Positions 15,278 to 23,275 of a stretch of 45,796 nucleotides of DNA are shown here, in pieces. Source of the stretch: an uncultured Christensenellaceae bacterium (GTDB lineage Bacteria > Bacillota > Clostridia > Christensenellales > UBA3700); NCBI GenBank assembly GCA_910587685.1, contig CAJUMY010000013.1, positions 1 to 45,796 on the forward strand, in the 5' to 3' direction. Made by a program: the position numbers and the translations under genes. A model generated the notes under the pieces. The model was not told the DNA's origin. It saw nothing but the letters and a program-made list of their open reading frames with translations, and ran no database searches. The first letter of the stretch is position 1. Each line of letters starts with the position of its first letter.

Positions 15278-16105
15278 CTAGTTGATACGCTTGATTATGA
15301 ACTTATTGGATCTGTTCTTCTTCTTACGGGTCTTGTGACCGAGAGTCGGAACGCCCCAAGGAGTTACAGGGCTAGCCATACCTATCGGCGACTTACCCTC
15401 ACCGCCACCATGCGGGTGATCGCACGGGTTCATAACTACACCTCTGACGGTCGGCTTAACGCCCATGTGTCTCTTTCTTCCTGCCTTACCGATCGAAACG
15501 AGCTCGTGATCGAGATTTCCGACCTGACCGATAGTAGCCTTACACTTGATGGGGATATATCTCATTTCGCCCGACGGCATTCTTACGATAGCGTACTTGC
15601 CTTCTTTTGCCATGAGCTGAGCCGCGTTTCCTGCCGCTCTCGCTACCTGACCGCCCTTTCCGGGATAGAGCTCGATATTGTGTATCATCGAACCTACGGG
15701 GATATTCTCGAGCGGGAGACAGTTACCTGCCTTGATGTCCGCGCTTGCGCTGCTTATTACCGTATCTCCCACGTTGAGTCCGAGCGGAGCGATGATGTAT
15801 CTTTTTTCGCCGTCGGCATAGTTGAGAAGCGCTATATTCGCAGAACGGTTCGGATCGTACTCTATGGTAGCTACCTTAGCGGGTATATCCGTCTTATTTC
15901 TCTTGAAATCTATTATTCTGTATTTGTTTCTGTTACCGCCGCCGATATGTCTAACGGTTATTCTGCCGTTATTGTTTCTACCGCCGGTTCTGGACTTCGA
16001 TTCGAGCAGGCTTCTCTCGGGAGTCGTGCAAGTGATCTCGTCAAACGTCGATACGCTCTTGAAACGGGAAGCCGGCGAAGTCGGTTTATATTTCTTGATT
16101 GCCAT
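15278..16105 (-). CDS. rplB: 50S ribosomal protein L2
   Basis: One of the largest and most conserved 23S rRNA-binding proteins, required for subunit joining and peptidyl transfer; 275 residues. Signatures: GRNNNGRITVRHIGGGNRNK, and the C-terminal VMNPCDHPHGGGEGKSPIGM, whose histidines lie near the active centre. GHKTRKKKNRSNKFI closes the protein. Standard position between rplW and rpsS. Confidence 0.98.
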   Translation of the reverse strand: MAIKKYKPTSPASRFKSVSTFDEITCTTPERSLLESKSRTGGRNNNGRITVRHIGGGNRNKYRIIDFKRNKTDIPAKVATIEYDPNRSANIALLNYADGEKRYIIAPLGLNVGDTVISSASADIKAGNCLPLENIPVGSMIHNIELYPGKGGQVARAAGNAAQLMAKEGKYAIVRMPSGEMRYIPIKCKATIGQVGNLDHELVSIGKAGRKRHMGVKPTVRGVVMNPCDHPHGGGEGKSPIGMASPVTPWGVPTLGHKTRKKKNRSNKFIIKRIN

Positions 16106-16124
16106 TACTCTTTACCTCCTCCGA

Positions 16125-16415
16125 TTACATCAGGTTCTCGAAGAATTCGATTGCCTTGCTGTCTTCAGCCAACTGTACGATAGCCTTCTTGTAATCCGAA
16201 GTCTTACCCTCGTTTCTGCCCATTCTCTTGAACTTGCCCTGTACGTTGACCGTATTTACCTTAGCCACCTTAACGCCGAAAGCCGTCTCGACAGCTCTCT
16301 TTATATCGGTCTTGGTAGCGCTCTTAACGACCTTGAACGTGTACTTCTTATTAGCTATGCCTTCGTAGCTCTTTTCGGAAAGTACCGGTTTAATGATAAT
16401 ATCGTAAGCGTTCAT
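16125..16415 (-). CDS. rplW: 50S ribosomal protein L23
   Basis: The exit-tunnel docking protein for trigger factor and signal recognition particle, 96 residues. It starts with AYDIIIKPVLSEKSYEG and has KYTFKVVKSATKTDIKRAVE, both diagnostic. The start codon overlaps the rplD stop by one base, so the two are coupled. Confidence 0.97.
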   Translation of the reverse strand: MNAYDIIIKPVLSEKSYEGIANKKYTFKVVKSATKTDIKRAVETAFGVKVAKVNTVNVQGKFKRMGRNEGKTSDYKKAIVQLAEDSKAIEFFENLM

Positions 16416-17053
16416 TACTTGTTATCCTCCTCTCCCTGCAGCTTTTCTACAGCGCTGAGCGTTATCACGCAGTTCTTGTTAGCGAGCAAGTCGTATACGT
16501 TGAGAAGAGCTACGTCGATAACGTTGACCTTCTCTATATTCTTAGCGGCTCTGAGTATCGAAGCGGTCTCTTCCTTCGCGCTGTTGATAACGAAGAGCAC
16601 TCTCGAATCAACGAAGTTGAAATTCTTAAGAATTGCCGCTACGTTACGCGTCTTGGGAGCCTCGATAGCTATCTTGTCCACAACGGTGAATTCGTTGTTT
16701 GCGACCTTTGCCGACAAAGCGCTGACCATAGCCGCCTTCTTCATCTTTGCGTTGATCTTCTGAGAGAAATCTCTCGGCTTCGGAGCGAATACGACTCCGC
16801 CCTTTATCCACTGCGGAGATCTGATAGAACCCTGTCTTGCGCGACCCGTTCCCTTCTGTCTCCACGGCTTGATGCCTCCGCCTCTTACTTCGCTTCTCGT
16901 AAGAGTGGACTTCGTACCCTGTCTCTTATTAGCGAGCTGAGCCACTACTACCTGATGAATAAGAGTCTCGTTAACGGCCTGACCGAATATTGCCTCGTTT
17001 AGTTCCTTTTTGCCGACTGCCTTGGCGTCGGTATTATATACATTAACTATCAT
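16415..17053 (-). CDS. rplD: 50S ribosomal protein L4
   Basis: A tunnel-constriction protein and, in E. coli, the autorepressor of the S10 operon; 212 residues. The extended rRNA-binding loop (about 45-95) has RQGTKSTLTRSEVRGGGIKP and RQKGTGRARQGSIRSPQW, which is the conserved tunnel loop. The C-terminal Rossmann-like domain is of normal length. Confidence 0.98.
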   Translation of the reverse strand: MIVNVYNTDAKAVGKKELNEAIFGQAVNETLIHQVVVAQLANKRQGTKSTLTRSEVRGGGIKPWRQKGTGRARQGSIRSPQWIKGGVVFAPKPRDFSQKINAKMKKAAMVSALSAKVANNEFTVVDKIAIEAPKTRNVAAILKNFNFVDSRVLFVINSAKEETASILRAAKNIEKVNVIDVALLNVYDLLANKNCVITLSAVEKLQGEEDNK

Positions 17054-17071
17054 TACTCAATCACTCCTTCA

Positions 17072-17710
17072 TCAACCTTTCTTTGCTTTGACGGAATCCT
17101 TGACGATAACCATACCGTTCTTGGCTCCGGGAACAGCGCCCTTAACGAAGAGCAGGTTCTTCTCGGCGTCGACTTTGACTACGGTAAGATTCTGCATAGT
17201 AACCTTTTCGTTACCCCACTGACCTGCCATCTTCTTGTTCTTGAATACTCTCGAAGGAGTGGAGTTCGAACCGAGCGAACCTACGCCTCTGTGGTATCCC
17301 GAACCGTGAGCCATCGGACCCGTGTGGAAATTCCATCTTTTGATAGGTCCGGTAAAACCGTGACCCTTTGAGTTACCGGTTACGTCGACTCTGTCGCCTT
17401 CTGCGAATATATCGCACTTGATCTCGCTGCCCACTTCGTACTTCGAGCAGTCGCAGAGCCTGAACTCGCGAAGATATCTCTTTGCTTCAACTCCGGCCTT
17501 CTTGTAGTGACCGGCAACCGGCTTCGTTACGTTCTTTGCCTTGATAGTTCCGAACGCTACCTGTATAGCGTTGTAACCGTCCTTTTCAACAGTCTTCTTC
17601 TGAACGACTGCGCAGGGACCTGCCTCTACGACCGTTACCGGTATTACCTTACCGTCGGAAGTAAAGAGCTGGCTCATGCCGATTTTCTTTCCAATGATTG
17701 CTTTATTCAT
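17072..17710 (-). CDS. rplC: 50S ribosomal protein L3
   Basis: An early-assembly 23S rRNA-binding protein near the peptidyl transferase centre, 212 residues. It begins MNKAIIGKKIGMSQLF, and the central finger has VTGNSKGHGFTGPIKRWNF and GPMAHGSGYHRGVGSLG. The tail GAVPGAKNGMVIVKDSVKA is typical. Second gene of the S10 operon. Confidence 0.98.
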   Translation of the reverse strand: MNKAIIGKKIGMSQLFTSDGKVIPVTVVEAGPCAVVQKKTVEKDGYNAIQVAFGTIKAKNVTKPVAGHYKKAGVEAKRYLREFRLCDCSKYEVGSEIKCDIFAEGDRVDVTGNSKGHGFTGPIKRWNFHTGPMAHGSGYHRGVGSLGSNSTPSRVFKNKKMAGQWGNEKVTMQNLTVVKVDAEKNLLFVKGAVPGAKNGMVIVKDSVKAKKG

Positions 17711-17745
17711 AGATAAAGTTCACCTCCGTATAATATATATAAAAG

Positions 17746-18054
17746 TTACAGCTTAACGTTGATGTCTACGCCTGCCGGAAGGTCGAGTCTCATGAGAGAG
17801 TCGACGGCCTTAGCGGTAGGATTGTAAATATCAATGAGACGCTTGTGTGTTCTGATTTCAAATTGCTCTCTGCTATCCTTGTACTTGTGCGGCGAACGAA
17901 GGATAGTAACGATCTCTTTTTCCGTAGGGAGCGGGATCGGTCCCGATACCTTTGCGCCGTTTCTCTTAACGGTCTCGACGATTTTCTCCGCTGCGCTGTC
18001 GATAAGAGTGTGATCGTAAGCCTTAAGTCTGATCCTGATCATTTTGTTTGCCAT
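17746..18054 (-). CDS. rpsJ: 30S ribosomal protein S10
   Basis: A small-subunit head protein, also NusE, which couples transcription to translation through NusB and NusG; 102 residues. Signatures: RIRLKAYDHTLIDSAAEKIV, SGPIPLPTEKEIVTILRSPH and the loop THKRLIDIYNP. It is the first gene of the supercluster. A 185-nt leader and a consensus promoter lie directly upstream, and ATGGAGGTAT is the ribosome binding site. Confidence 0.98.
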   Translation of the reverse strand: MANKMIRIRLKAYDHTLIDSAAEKIVETVKRNGAKVSGPIPLPTEKEIVTILRSPHKYKDSREQFEIRTHKRLIDIYNPTAKAVDSLMRLDLPAGVDINVKL

Positions 18055-18132
18055 GTTGCAATACCTCCATTGGTTTCCTAACCCGTTTTAATTAATACAC
18101 TTTTCCGTGTGTTTCGTTCCGCCTCTTTTAAT

Positions 18133-18181
18133 AAAGACAGTTGGCTCTGTCTTTAGAGTTAGTCGCTCGATTGTCGAACTC
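18133..18181 (-). promoter_or_regulatory. Two hairpins in the S10 operon leader
   Basis: Downstream of the promoter the leader RNA contains GAGTT...AACTC (18181-18156). It is followed by an 8-bp perfect hairpin AAAGACAG / CTGTCTTT (18154-18133), whose 3' arm runs into TTTATT. The second hairpin looks like a weak intrinsic terminator, so the leader may attenuate the operon. The regulatory ligand is unknown. Confidence 0.5.
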
Positions 18182-18246
18182 TTGTCCGTATAAATTCTCA
18201 CTTCAAGGTGTAACTTTATACTTCATCCCTTTTTAGCGGCTCATTA

Positions 18247-18275
18247 ATAATATCGTATTAAAATAATAATGTCAA
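18247..18275 (-). promoter_or_regulatory. Promoter of the S10 supercluster
   Basis: The minus strand has a perfect TTGACA, a 17-bp spacer and TATTAT. Predicted start is near 18240, giving a leader of about 185 nt before rpsJ. The stretch from 18276 to 18744 upstream of it is AT-rich and shows no gene that I can support. Confidence 0.8.
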
Positions 18276-18744
18276 ACGTTTTCGAGTGTTTTTTATAAAT
18301 TTTTTCAAATTCGCGACTTTACCGTGTGTTTCATAATTTTACGGGCGTTTTCGATTGCGAAAACTGCGTTTTTCGCATTTATACGCCGTTTTCGCGATCA
18401 TTTATCGAAAAACACAATATATAGTGTCGTTTTGACGTTCCACACGCCGAAAACCACTCTTTTATGAATTTTGAAAGAATACCTCAAGAACAAAAACTCT
18501 GTATCTTCAACGGTTTATCGCGTATTTGATATAATTGAAAATAGGCGGTTTCGAAAAAGCCATAAATAATTCCTATATCGTTTTTACATAAAAAACGCGA
18601 TCCGCGTCCTATCGCCGCCATTATCGCCGTATCTTATACGCTCAAAACTAAGGCAAATAGTAAGAGACTTATATTCCGCATACGCGTTAAACACGCGGCC
18701 GCGGCAAAAAACGAAACTTATTCCTTAACGTCAAAATAAACAAA

Positions 18745-18771
18745 AGCGTCCGACCGTTAAGGACGAACGCT
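18745..18771 (-). terminator. Terminator after the DUF1858 gene
   Basis: On the minus strand, AGCGTTCGTCC pairs with GGTCGGACGCT (one mismatch, one G-U) around a short loop. It is followed by TTTTGTTTATTTTG. It lies 33 bp past the stop of the gene at 18804. Confidence 0.7.
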
Positions 18772-18803
18772 AAAGTTTAGATATTAAAATCGGCGCGAAT
18801 ATA

Positions 18804-19019
18804 TCACTCGTCGACTCTCATAGCCGCAGCGTTGAGATTCGCAACGAGTTCGTCGACGTCGACGCCGTGAACGGCAGCCGCGTCCTCTACAGTCTCGCCT
18901 CTTGCCATAGCGCAACCGAAACAGTGCATTCCCACACTGTAAAGAACCTCTGCGATAGCGTTGGTATTGCCCTCTTGAAGAGCGTCTGCGATAAGCATGT
19001 CCTTAGTTATCTTTCCCAT
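18804..19019 (-). CDS. DUF1858 redox disulfide protein
   Basis: A 71-residue protein of the DUF1858 / TIGR03980 'hybrid cluster protein-associated redox disulfide' family. The key motif is GMHCFGCAMARGETVEDAA with Cys33 and Cys36, a C-x2-C pair expected to be redox active or metal binding. The upstream helix (ADALQEGNTNAIAEVLYSVG) matches the family. Proteins of this type occur widely in anaerobes, sometimes fused to hybrid cluster protein or other redox modules; here it stands alone. An upstream promoter is suggested by TTGCAA (19068-19073), 16 bp, TAAAAT (19046-19051). Preceded by AAGGAGAT. Confidence 0.85.
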   Translation of the reverse strand: MGKITKDMLIADALQEGNTNAIAEVLYSVGMHCFGCAMARGETVEDAAAVHGVDVDELVANLNAAAMRVDE

Positions 19020-19234
19020 ACCGTATATCTCCTTATATTAATAATATTTTATTTTATCATTAATACTTTGCAATTTTGCATAGCAAATAAAGCTCCGTAT
19101 ATAATATTCGAACGTTTTATCTTCGGTTTGATAGTTTCTCTCTTAACTGCAAACCGCTTTGTTACCGTATCATTTTAACACATCTTTCCGTCATTCTCAA
19201 CTTATTATTGACAATAATTCCAAAACTTATCTCG

Positions 19235-20158
19235 CTACATCGGAAGAAGCATGACGAGCGGCAGGATAAGTATCGAAAATACCGTCGTATTCATTATCGA
19301 CTTCGCGGCTGCCTCGGTATCGCCTCCGAACTTCTCCGCCATCATGAGCACCATGTTAGCTGTCGGCATCGCCGAAACTATGACCATAGTCATAACGAGT
19401 ATCTTATCGAGTTTGAACGGCAAAAGGACGAGATAAACGATAAGCGGCGTTACGACGAGCTTCAGGAACGAAACAAGATATACGGACGCGCCCTTAAACA
19501 TATCTCTGAACCTTACGAGCGCAAATCTCATTCCAAGAACCACCATAGCAAGCGGAGTATTCATTATCGCCATATAACCTACGCAATCCACGACGATATC
19601 GGGAAGTTTCACCTTGAAAAAGAATAGCGGCAGAGCGATGATCAGCGCTATGACCGGCGGATTGATAACGGCTTTTTTGAGCGAAATATACTTCTTATCC
19701 CCCGTTACCATATATATACCGAGCGTCCAAGCTATAAGATTGAACGCTATAAGGTATACGGAGATATATAGCGTCGCCTCGGTATTTCCCGGCATAAATA
19801 TATTACAGATGGGAATACCTATAAATCCTACGTTGCCTACCGCCGTAGCAAACACGTACATATTGCGTCTTGACGGTATCTTATCATATGAAAAGATAAG
19901 CCTTGCGACAAGAAACATTACTATCTGCGTGAGCGCGGCAAGGAAGAAAACGATAGTTATATTGATCATAAGCCCCGACGTAAATTCTTTGGTTATAAAC
20001 GAATTGATCGTAATGAACGGCTGATTCACGTAAAGAAGCACCGTTACGAGCGGGAAAATGTGTTCTTCCTTAAGCACTTTGAGCTTGACGAGAACGTATC
20101 CCGGAATAGCGAGGCACATAAGTACCAATATACTGAAACACGAATCTAAAAAATTCAT
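19235..20158 (-). CDS. AEC family permease (auxin efflux carrier-like)
   Basis: A 307-residue membrane protein with about ten hydrophobic segments, of the AEC (auxin efflux carrier, MleP-like) family in the BART superfamily. The N-terminal LMCLAIPGYVLVKLKVL and the conserved GNVGFIGIPICN are typical, as is the PTANMVLMMAEKFGGDTE segment in the second half. Bacterial members export or take up malate and other small organic acids; the substrate here is unknown. It has its own promoter and a GAGGTGGG ribosome binding site. No partner gene is adjacent. Confidence 0.85.
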   Translation of the reverse strand: MNFLDSCFSILVLMCLAIPGYVLVKLKVLKEEHIFPLVTVLLYVNQPFITINSFITKEFTSGLMINITIVFFLAALTQIVMFLVARLIFSYDKIPSRRNMYVFATAVGNVGFIGIPICNIFMPGNTEATLYISVYLIAFNLIAWTLGIYMVTGDKKYISLKKAVINPPVIALIIALPLFFFKVKLPDIVVDCVGYMAIMNTPLAMVVLGMRFALVRFRDMFKGASVYLVSFLKLVVTPLIVYLVLLPFKLDKILVMTMVIVSAMPTANMVLMMAEKFGGDTEAAAKSIMNTTVFSILILPLVMLLPM

Positions 20159-20187
20159 ATCGACAACCCACCTCTTTTATAAATGTC

Positions 20188-20216
20188 ATTATCCCACCTA
20201 TCGATAAATATGTCAA
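20188..20216 (-). promoter_or_regulatory. Promoter of the AEC permease gene
   Basis: The minus strand reads TTGACA (20216-20211), a 17-bp spacer and GATAAT (20193-20188), 29 bp before the start codon. The plus-strand region from here to 20422, upstream of the PRC-barrel gene, has no obvious consensus promoter. Confidence 0.65.
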
Positions 20217-20422
20217 ACGAATACGTTACTCAAATGGATATAAACGCGTTATTGCGAAAGCGTTGTTGACGGCGACTCGCTCAATCAACAAATTTTCCAA
20301 TAAAACGTCATTCGCTCACGCCTCAAAATTCGTTTTTTATCAAAAAAATACCCTTCAAGCACGCAATCGGCGAAAACTCAGCATATACTGTAAACAGATA
20401 CGTTTTCCCATCGGAGGTCGAA

Positions 20423-21049
20423 ATGTATATCCAAAATAAAAGCGTTATTTCGCTCGATACAACGTCGATCATAGGAACTGCCGTCGGCGTTACTTTGAAC
20501 AAATCGAATAAGAGAATAAAATCCGTCGTCATCAAGAGCAAAGACGAAGAAGAACTATTCCTCGACGTACGCAAAATAACGGGCGTAAACGATTATATCA
20601 CCGCAAAGCAAAAGGATATTTCGAGCGTCAGACCCGACGGCTTGCCAAAATGCGATTTTGACACGCCGATAATAGATAATTACGGCAAGCTGATAGGCTA
20701 CGTAAAAGATATAATTTTCGATGAGATCGGCAACGTGATCGAATTAAGCGGCTCCGACCAAAATATCGACGATATGAAAATCATAGGAATATCCGACGAC
20801 TTCATAATGACAACGTTTGCCGACGCGTCGAATAGACAGGTAAAAAACGCAAAAATATCTATACCAAGTATAGATATAAACGATAAATTGAGCAATTATC
20901 GCTATCTTTTGAATAAAGTCGTTACCAAGACTATAGTTGACAGCTACATGACGCCGATCATTCTCCGCAATACGCTCGTTACCGAAAAAGTAATAGAACT
21001 CGCAGCGGCGAACGGCAAAATAATAGATCTCATACTCAATACGAATTAA
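20423..21049 (+). CDS. PRC-barrel domain-like protein
   Basis: A 208-residue plus-strand gene with a clean ribosome binding site (CGGAGG, 6 bp before ATG). The segment at about 80-107, PIIDNYGKLIGYVKDIIFDE followed by GNVIELSG, is the characteristic PRC-barrel pattern of a G-x-IG-x-V-x-D strand pair. The first 55 residues (SVISLDTTSIIGTAVGVTLN) look like a second, diverged copy. PRC-barrel proteins bind RNA or membranes, or act in ribosome maturation, photosynthesis or sporulation (YlmC/YmxH). No signal peptide or membrane helix is seen. The gene stands alone between minus-strand genes. Confidence 0.6.
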   Translation: MYIQNKSVISLDTTSIIGTAVGVTLNKSNKRIKSVVIKSKDEEELFLDVRKITGVNDYITAKQKDISSVRPDGLPKCDFDTPIIDNYGKLIGYVKDIIFDEIGNVIELSGSDQNIDDMKIIGISDDFIMTTFADASNRQVKNAKISIPSIDINDKLSNYRYLLNKVVTKTIVDSYMTPIILRNTLVTEKVIELAAANGKIIDLILNTN

Positions 21050-21171
21050 TAAACGAATACGCCTGCCGCATACGAGCGGCTCTGCTTGAAGGCGATCCGC
21101 CTATTTTCCATATCTTTAGCATCTTTGCCGAAAAAGTTTTAACGATAGCAAACTCATAAGGAGCAAAAAAG

Positions 21172-21202
21172 GGGAGACACTCCGCAAAGCGGCGTGTCTC
21201 CC
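21172..21202 (-). terminator. Strong terminator of the 37-aa protein gene
   Basis: A 13-bp near-perfect stem, GGGAGACACGCCGC / GCGGAGTGTCTCCC with one mismatch, followed on the minus strand by CTTTTTTGC. It lies 22 bp past the stop at 21224. It could also stop plus-strand readthrough from the PRC-barrel gene. Confidence 0.85.
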
Positions 21203-21223
21203 GATTTTAGACGCCGAGTAAAA

Positions 21224-21337
21224 TTACTCAGCTTCGTTCGTCTGAGAGTTCTTAGCTCTCGAGTTCGAGCAAGCGCTGCAAGCCTTTGCGCCCTTGCTTG
21301 AAGTTCTGTTAGCCTGATTCTTCTTGTTCTTCTCCAT
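21224..21337 (-). CDS. Small CxxC protein of unknown function (37 aa)
   Basis: ATG at 21337-21335 preceded by AGGAGTTAGT; TAA at 21226-21224. The product starts MEKNKKNQANRTSSKGAK and continues ACSACSNSRAKNSQTNEAE. It is basic at the N-terminus, rich in Asn, Lys and Ser, and has one Cys-x2-Cys pair. A good ribosome binding site and a very strong dedicated terminator argue that it is real and well expressed. I do not recognise the family. The composition slightly recalls small spore coat or small acid-soluble proteins, but no family motif is present. Confidence 0.7.
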   Translation of the reverse strand: MEKNKKNQANRTSSKGAKACSACSNSRAKNSQTNEAE

Positions 21338-21431
21338 ACTAACTCCTTTTATTTTACCCCTTTAACGACAAGGCAGTCTTTATCGGAAGTTCCCTTCCTT
21401 AATCTATTATTAGCAAAGAGAAGGCGTTTAT

Positions 21432-22850
21432 TCAAAAAACGCTTTTACCGCATACAAAACTTTCGATCAAATCGCCGTACTTGCCGAACTCCTTCATGAA
21501 CTGCTCCCTGCTTATATTCTTATGCCTGTATTTCTTTACGATAGAGCGAAGGCGCGCGATAAAGTCCTTTTCTCCCATAGTATTCGATATGAATTCAAAC
21601 GTCAGCATACTCTTATTATAAGCCTGATGATAATACTCCGTATTTCCTATCAGCGAAAGATGCCGTCCCATACTTTCGTCGCGTTCGTCGCTTTTTATAT
21701 CGGCGTAATACGTAACGTAGCTGTTTTTCGCTATTTTGAGCAGAGTATCTGCAAATTTCTCTTCGCCGACAGCTCTATAATATAGAGCTGTCGAATATTC
21801 GGCAAGCCCCTCGTCGATAAAATAATCGTTGACCTCGTCGACTCCTACGATCCCGTACCACCACTCGTGAGCGACTTCATGCACGATAACGCGTTCCCTG
21901 TCGAGCTCTCCGAGACCTTTAGCTATATATATAAGCGTCGGGTATTCCATCCCCCCTTCGGAAAAATCCGTCTCCGCCATCGAAAACGACGCGTAACCGT
22001 ATTCTCCGAACTTATCTGAAAATACCGCTATCGCGCGAACTGCGGTATCAAGCGACTTCGCAGGATCGCTGTCTCCGCTATGCAAATAATTGAAGGTTAT
22101 ACCGTTCTCCTCTTTCGTCAATACCTTGCCGTTTTCCGATATTACCGCCGCAAAATCGCGAACGTTATCCGCGACGCTCCTATACGTCTTCTTGCCGCCC
22201 GCTTCCTTACATTCCGCATCTCCCGTCATAACGGCGGAAAGTTTAGAGTCGACTTCGAGAGTAACGTCAAACTTCGCGTTGCCGCTATAGAAAGGATCGC
22301 CGTTAAGATAATAGCGTTCCTTTACCCACTCTCCGCTCTTTCTCACCGCGACAAGCGGCAGAAAATTTCCCAAATTGACGCTCGTTGAATTATAACCGAA
22401 TCTTAATCTGTTTTTCGGAAGTTTGACGGAAAATTCGATCTCTACGTCCACGCTCTTTTTATTTGCAAGCGGTCTGTCCAAAGCAAGAGTAATATAAGGA
22501 AGCTCTTCGCCTACCGTATAGCTCGCGTCATTTCCGCGCACTCTGACGGCGCTTATATCAGTCTTTGCATAATTAACGCCGAAAGGATACGCTGCTCCCG
22601 CCGATTCGTTGGCGACATTCCCCTTCTCTCCGAAAGCAAGAGGATAAAAAGAAAACACTATATCCTCAAGCGTTTCGCCAGTATTATTCGTAAACTTAAC
22701 GTTCTCGAAACAGCTCAGCGTCTTTTCCGCATCGTCATAATAAAGTTTGACGTCGTATTCGCATTTTACGTCGTCATAGCCAACGTCGCAGCCTATAAGC
22801 GCAAATAACGTAACGGCAACTATCGCAACTACCAAAATCTTCTTCGTCAT
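21432..22850 (-). CDS. M1-family metallopeptidase, lipoprotein
   Basis: A 472-residue secreted zinc aminopeptidase-like protein. The N-terminus is a lipoprotein signal (ILVVAIVAVTLFALIGC), with the lipobox cysteine near residue 21. The gluzincin core is HEVAHEWW (about 324), followed 18 residues later by the glutamate in FIDEGLAEY. The exopeptidase motif appears as EGGMEYPTL, the GAMEN-like variant. The C-terminal half is shorter than in cytosolic PepN, as in clostridial M1 lipoproteins. I chose ATG at 22850 over the TTG at 22862 because GAGGGG lies at ideal distance from the ATG. It would trim peptides at the cell surface. Confidence 0.85.
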   Translation of the reverse strand: MTKKILVVAIVAVTLFALIGCDVGYDDVKCEYDVKLYYDDAEKTLSCFENVKFTNNTGETLEDIVFSFYPLAFGEKGNVANESAGAAYPFGVNYAKTDISAVRVRGNDASYTVGEELPYITLALDRPLANKKSVDVEIEFSVKLPKNRLRFGYNSTSVNLGNFLPLVAVRKSGEWVKERYYLNGDPFYSGNAKFDVTLEVDSKLSAVMTGDAECKEAGGKKTYRSVADNVRDFAAVISENGKVLTKEENGITFNYLHSGDSDPAKSLDTAVRAIAVFSDKFGEYGYASFSMAETDFSEGGMEYPTLIYIAKGLGELDRERVIVHEVAHEWWYGIVGVDEVNDYFIDEGLAEYSTALYYRAVGEEKFADTLLKIAKNSYVTYYADIKSDERDESMGRHLSLIGNTEYYHQAYNKSMLTFEFISNTMGEKDFIARLRSIVKKYRHKNISREQFMKEFGKYGDLIESFVCGKSVF

Positions 22851-22880
22851 ATATCCCCTCAATGCTCAAAGAGCAAATAA

Positions 22881-22901
22881 TACATATTATTATAATATGT
22901 A
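22881..22901. repeat. Palindrome upstream of the M1 peptidase gene
   Basis: A 9-bp perfect inverted repeat, TACATATTA / TAATATGTA with a 3-bp centre, 30 bp before the peptidase start. The minus strand contains TATAAT inside it, so it may be an operator overlapping a -10 element, or a weak hairpin. No good -35 partner is seen. Confidence 0.4.
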
Positions 22902-22942
22902 CGACGTTTTGGGATAATAACGAAAATCGACAAATTTCTCGA

Positions 22943-23074
22943 TAAAATTAGAAACGACTCGATTTCTCGAGCCGCCTCTAAAAAATTATATGATAAGGGG
23001 GAAAATTATGAGCTTATTTATTCGACCAAGATCCGTATCACGTTATACTCTATAAACGAATACCTATCTTTATC
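22943..23074 (-). ncRNA. Candidate regulatory RNA, copy 1
   Basis: A minus-strand transcript of about 132 nt is predicted from a consensus promoter just upstream. It starts at GATAAAGA (23074-23067), carries the shared 32-nt block with CCCCC (23015-22984), and ends in a 13-bp hairpin with a GAAA tetraloop (22979-22950) followed by AATTTTAT. Three pairs of the hairpin are G-U in the minus-strand RNA and would be mismatches in the plus-strand RNA, which fixes the direction. No convincing ORF is present. The CCCCC block is the complement of a Shine-Dalgarno plus AUG region, suggesting translational repression in trans. A cis leader of the downstream peptidase gene is the main alternative. Confidence 0.65.
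22984..23015 (-). repeat. 32-nt conserved anti-Shine-Dalgarno block, copy 1
   Basis: Identical over 32 bp to 23321-23352. The transcribed (minus) strand contains CTCATAATTTTCCCCCTTAT. The complementary strand reads GATAAGGGGG, then AAAATT, then ATGAGC, which is a textbook ribosome binding site with start codon. Confidence 0.9.
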
Positions 23075-23082
23075 GTGATTTG

Positions 23083-23111
23083 ATTATATCACGCTTAAAT
23101 GCCATTGTCAA
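23083..23111 (-). promoter_or_regulatory. Promoter of candidate RNA copy 1
   Basis: Perfect TTGACA (23111-23106), a 17-bp spacer and perfect TATAAT (23088-23083) on the minus strand. GTGA directly precedes TATAAT, as in copy 2. The predicted start GATAAAGA begins 8 bp downstream of the -10. Confidence 0.8.
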
Positions 23112-23275
23112 TACTTTTTTGATGAATTTTTTATTTTTTTTATTTTTAACTAATCAAAAACGTGTTTGAAAAAAATATTGAATAACAAAAGGTTATTTAT
23201 GACCGAGACATCATAAAAATAATGATTATGCTAATTTCATCCCGCCAGCGTATAATTTACTGAAAAATTCGGAAT

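Noticed and set aside
18276..18744. Possible gene or tRNA in the long gap upstream of the S10 promoter
   Set aside because: Scanning found no cloverleaf, no ORF with a ribosome binding site and no strong hairpin apart from the DUF1858 terminator at its edge.
21224..21337. Calling the 37-aa protein a small acid-soluble spore protein
   Set aside because: Composition is only loosely similar, and the GPR cleavage motif and DNA-binding motifs of those proteins are absent.
22851..22862. TTG start for the M1 peptidase, giving four extra residues
   Set aside because: GAGGGG lies inside that extension at the ideal distance from the ATG at 22850, so the ATG is the better start.
23007..23056. A short plus-strand ORF in RNA copy 1 starting after AAGGGGG (MSLFIRPRSVSRYTL)
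   Set aside because: It has a perfect ribosome binding site, but only 15 codons. Its counterpart in copy 2 (MSFLAIRN) diverges after the third residue, and there is no plus-strand promoter. The start-site look is better explained as the complement of an anti-Shine-Dalgarno seed. A leader peptide is not fully excluded.
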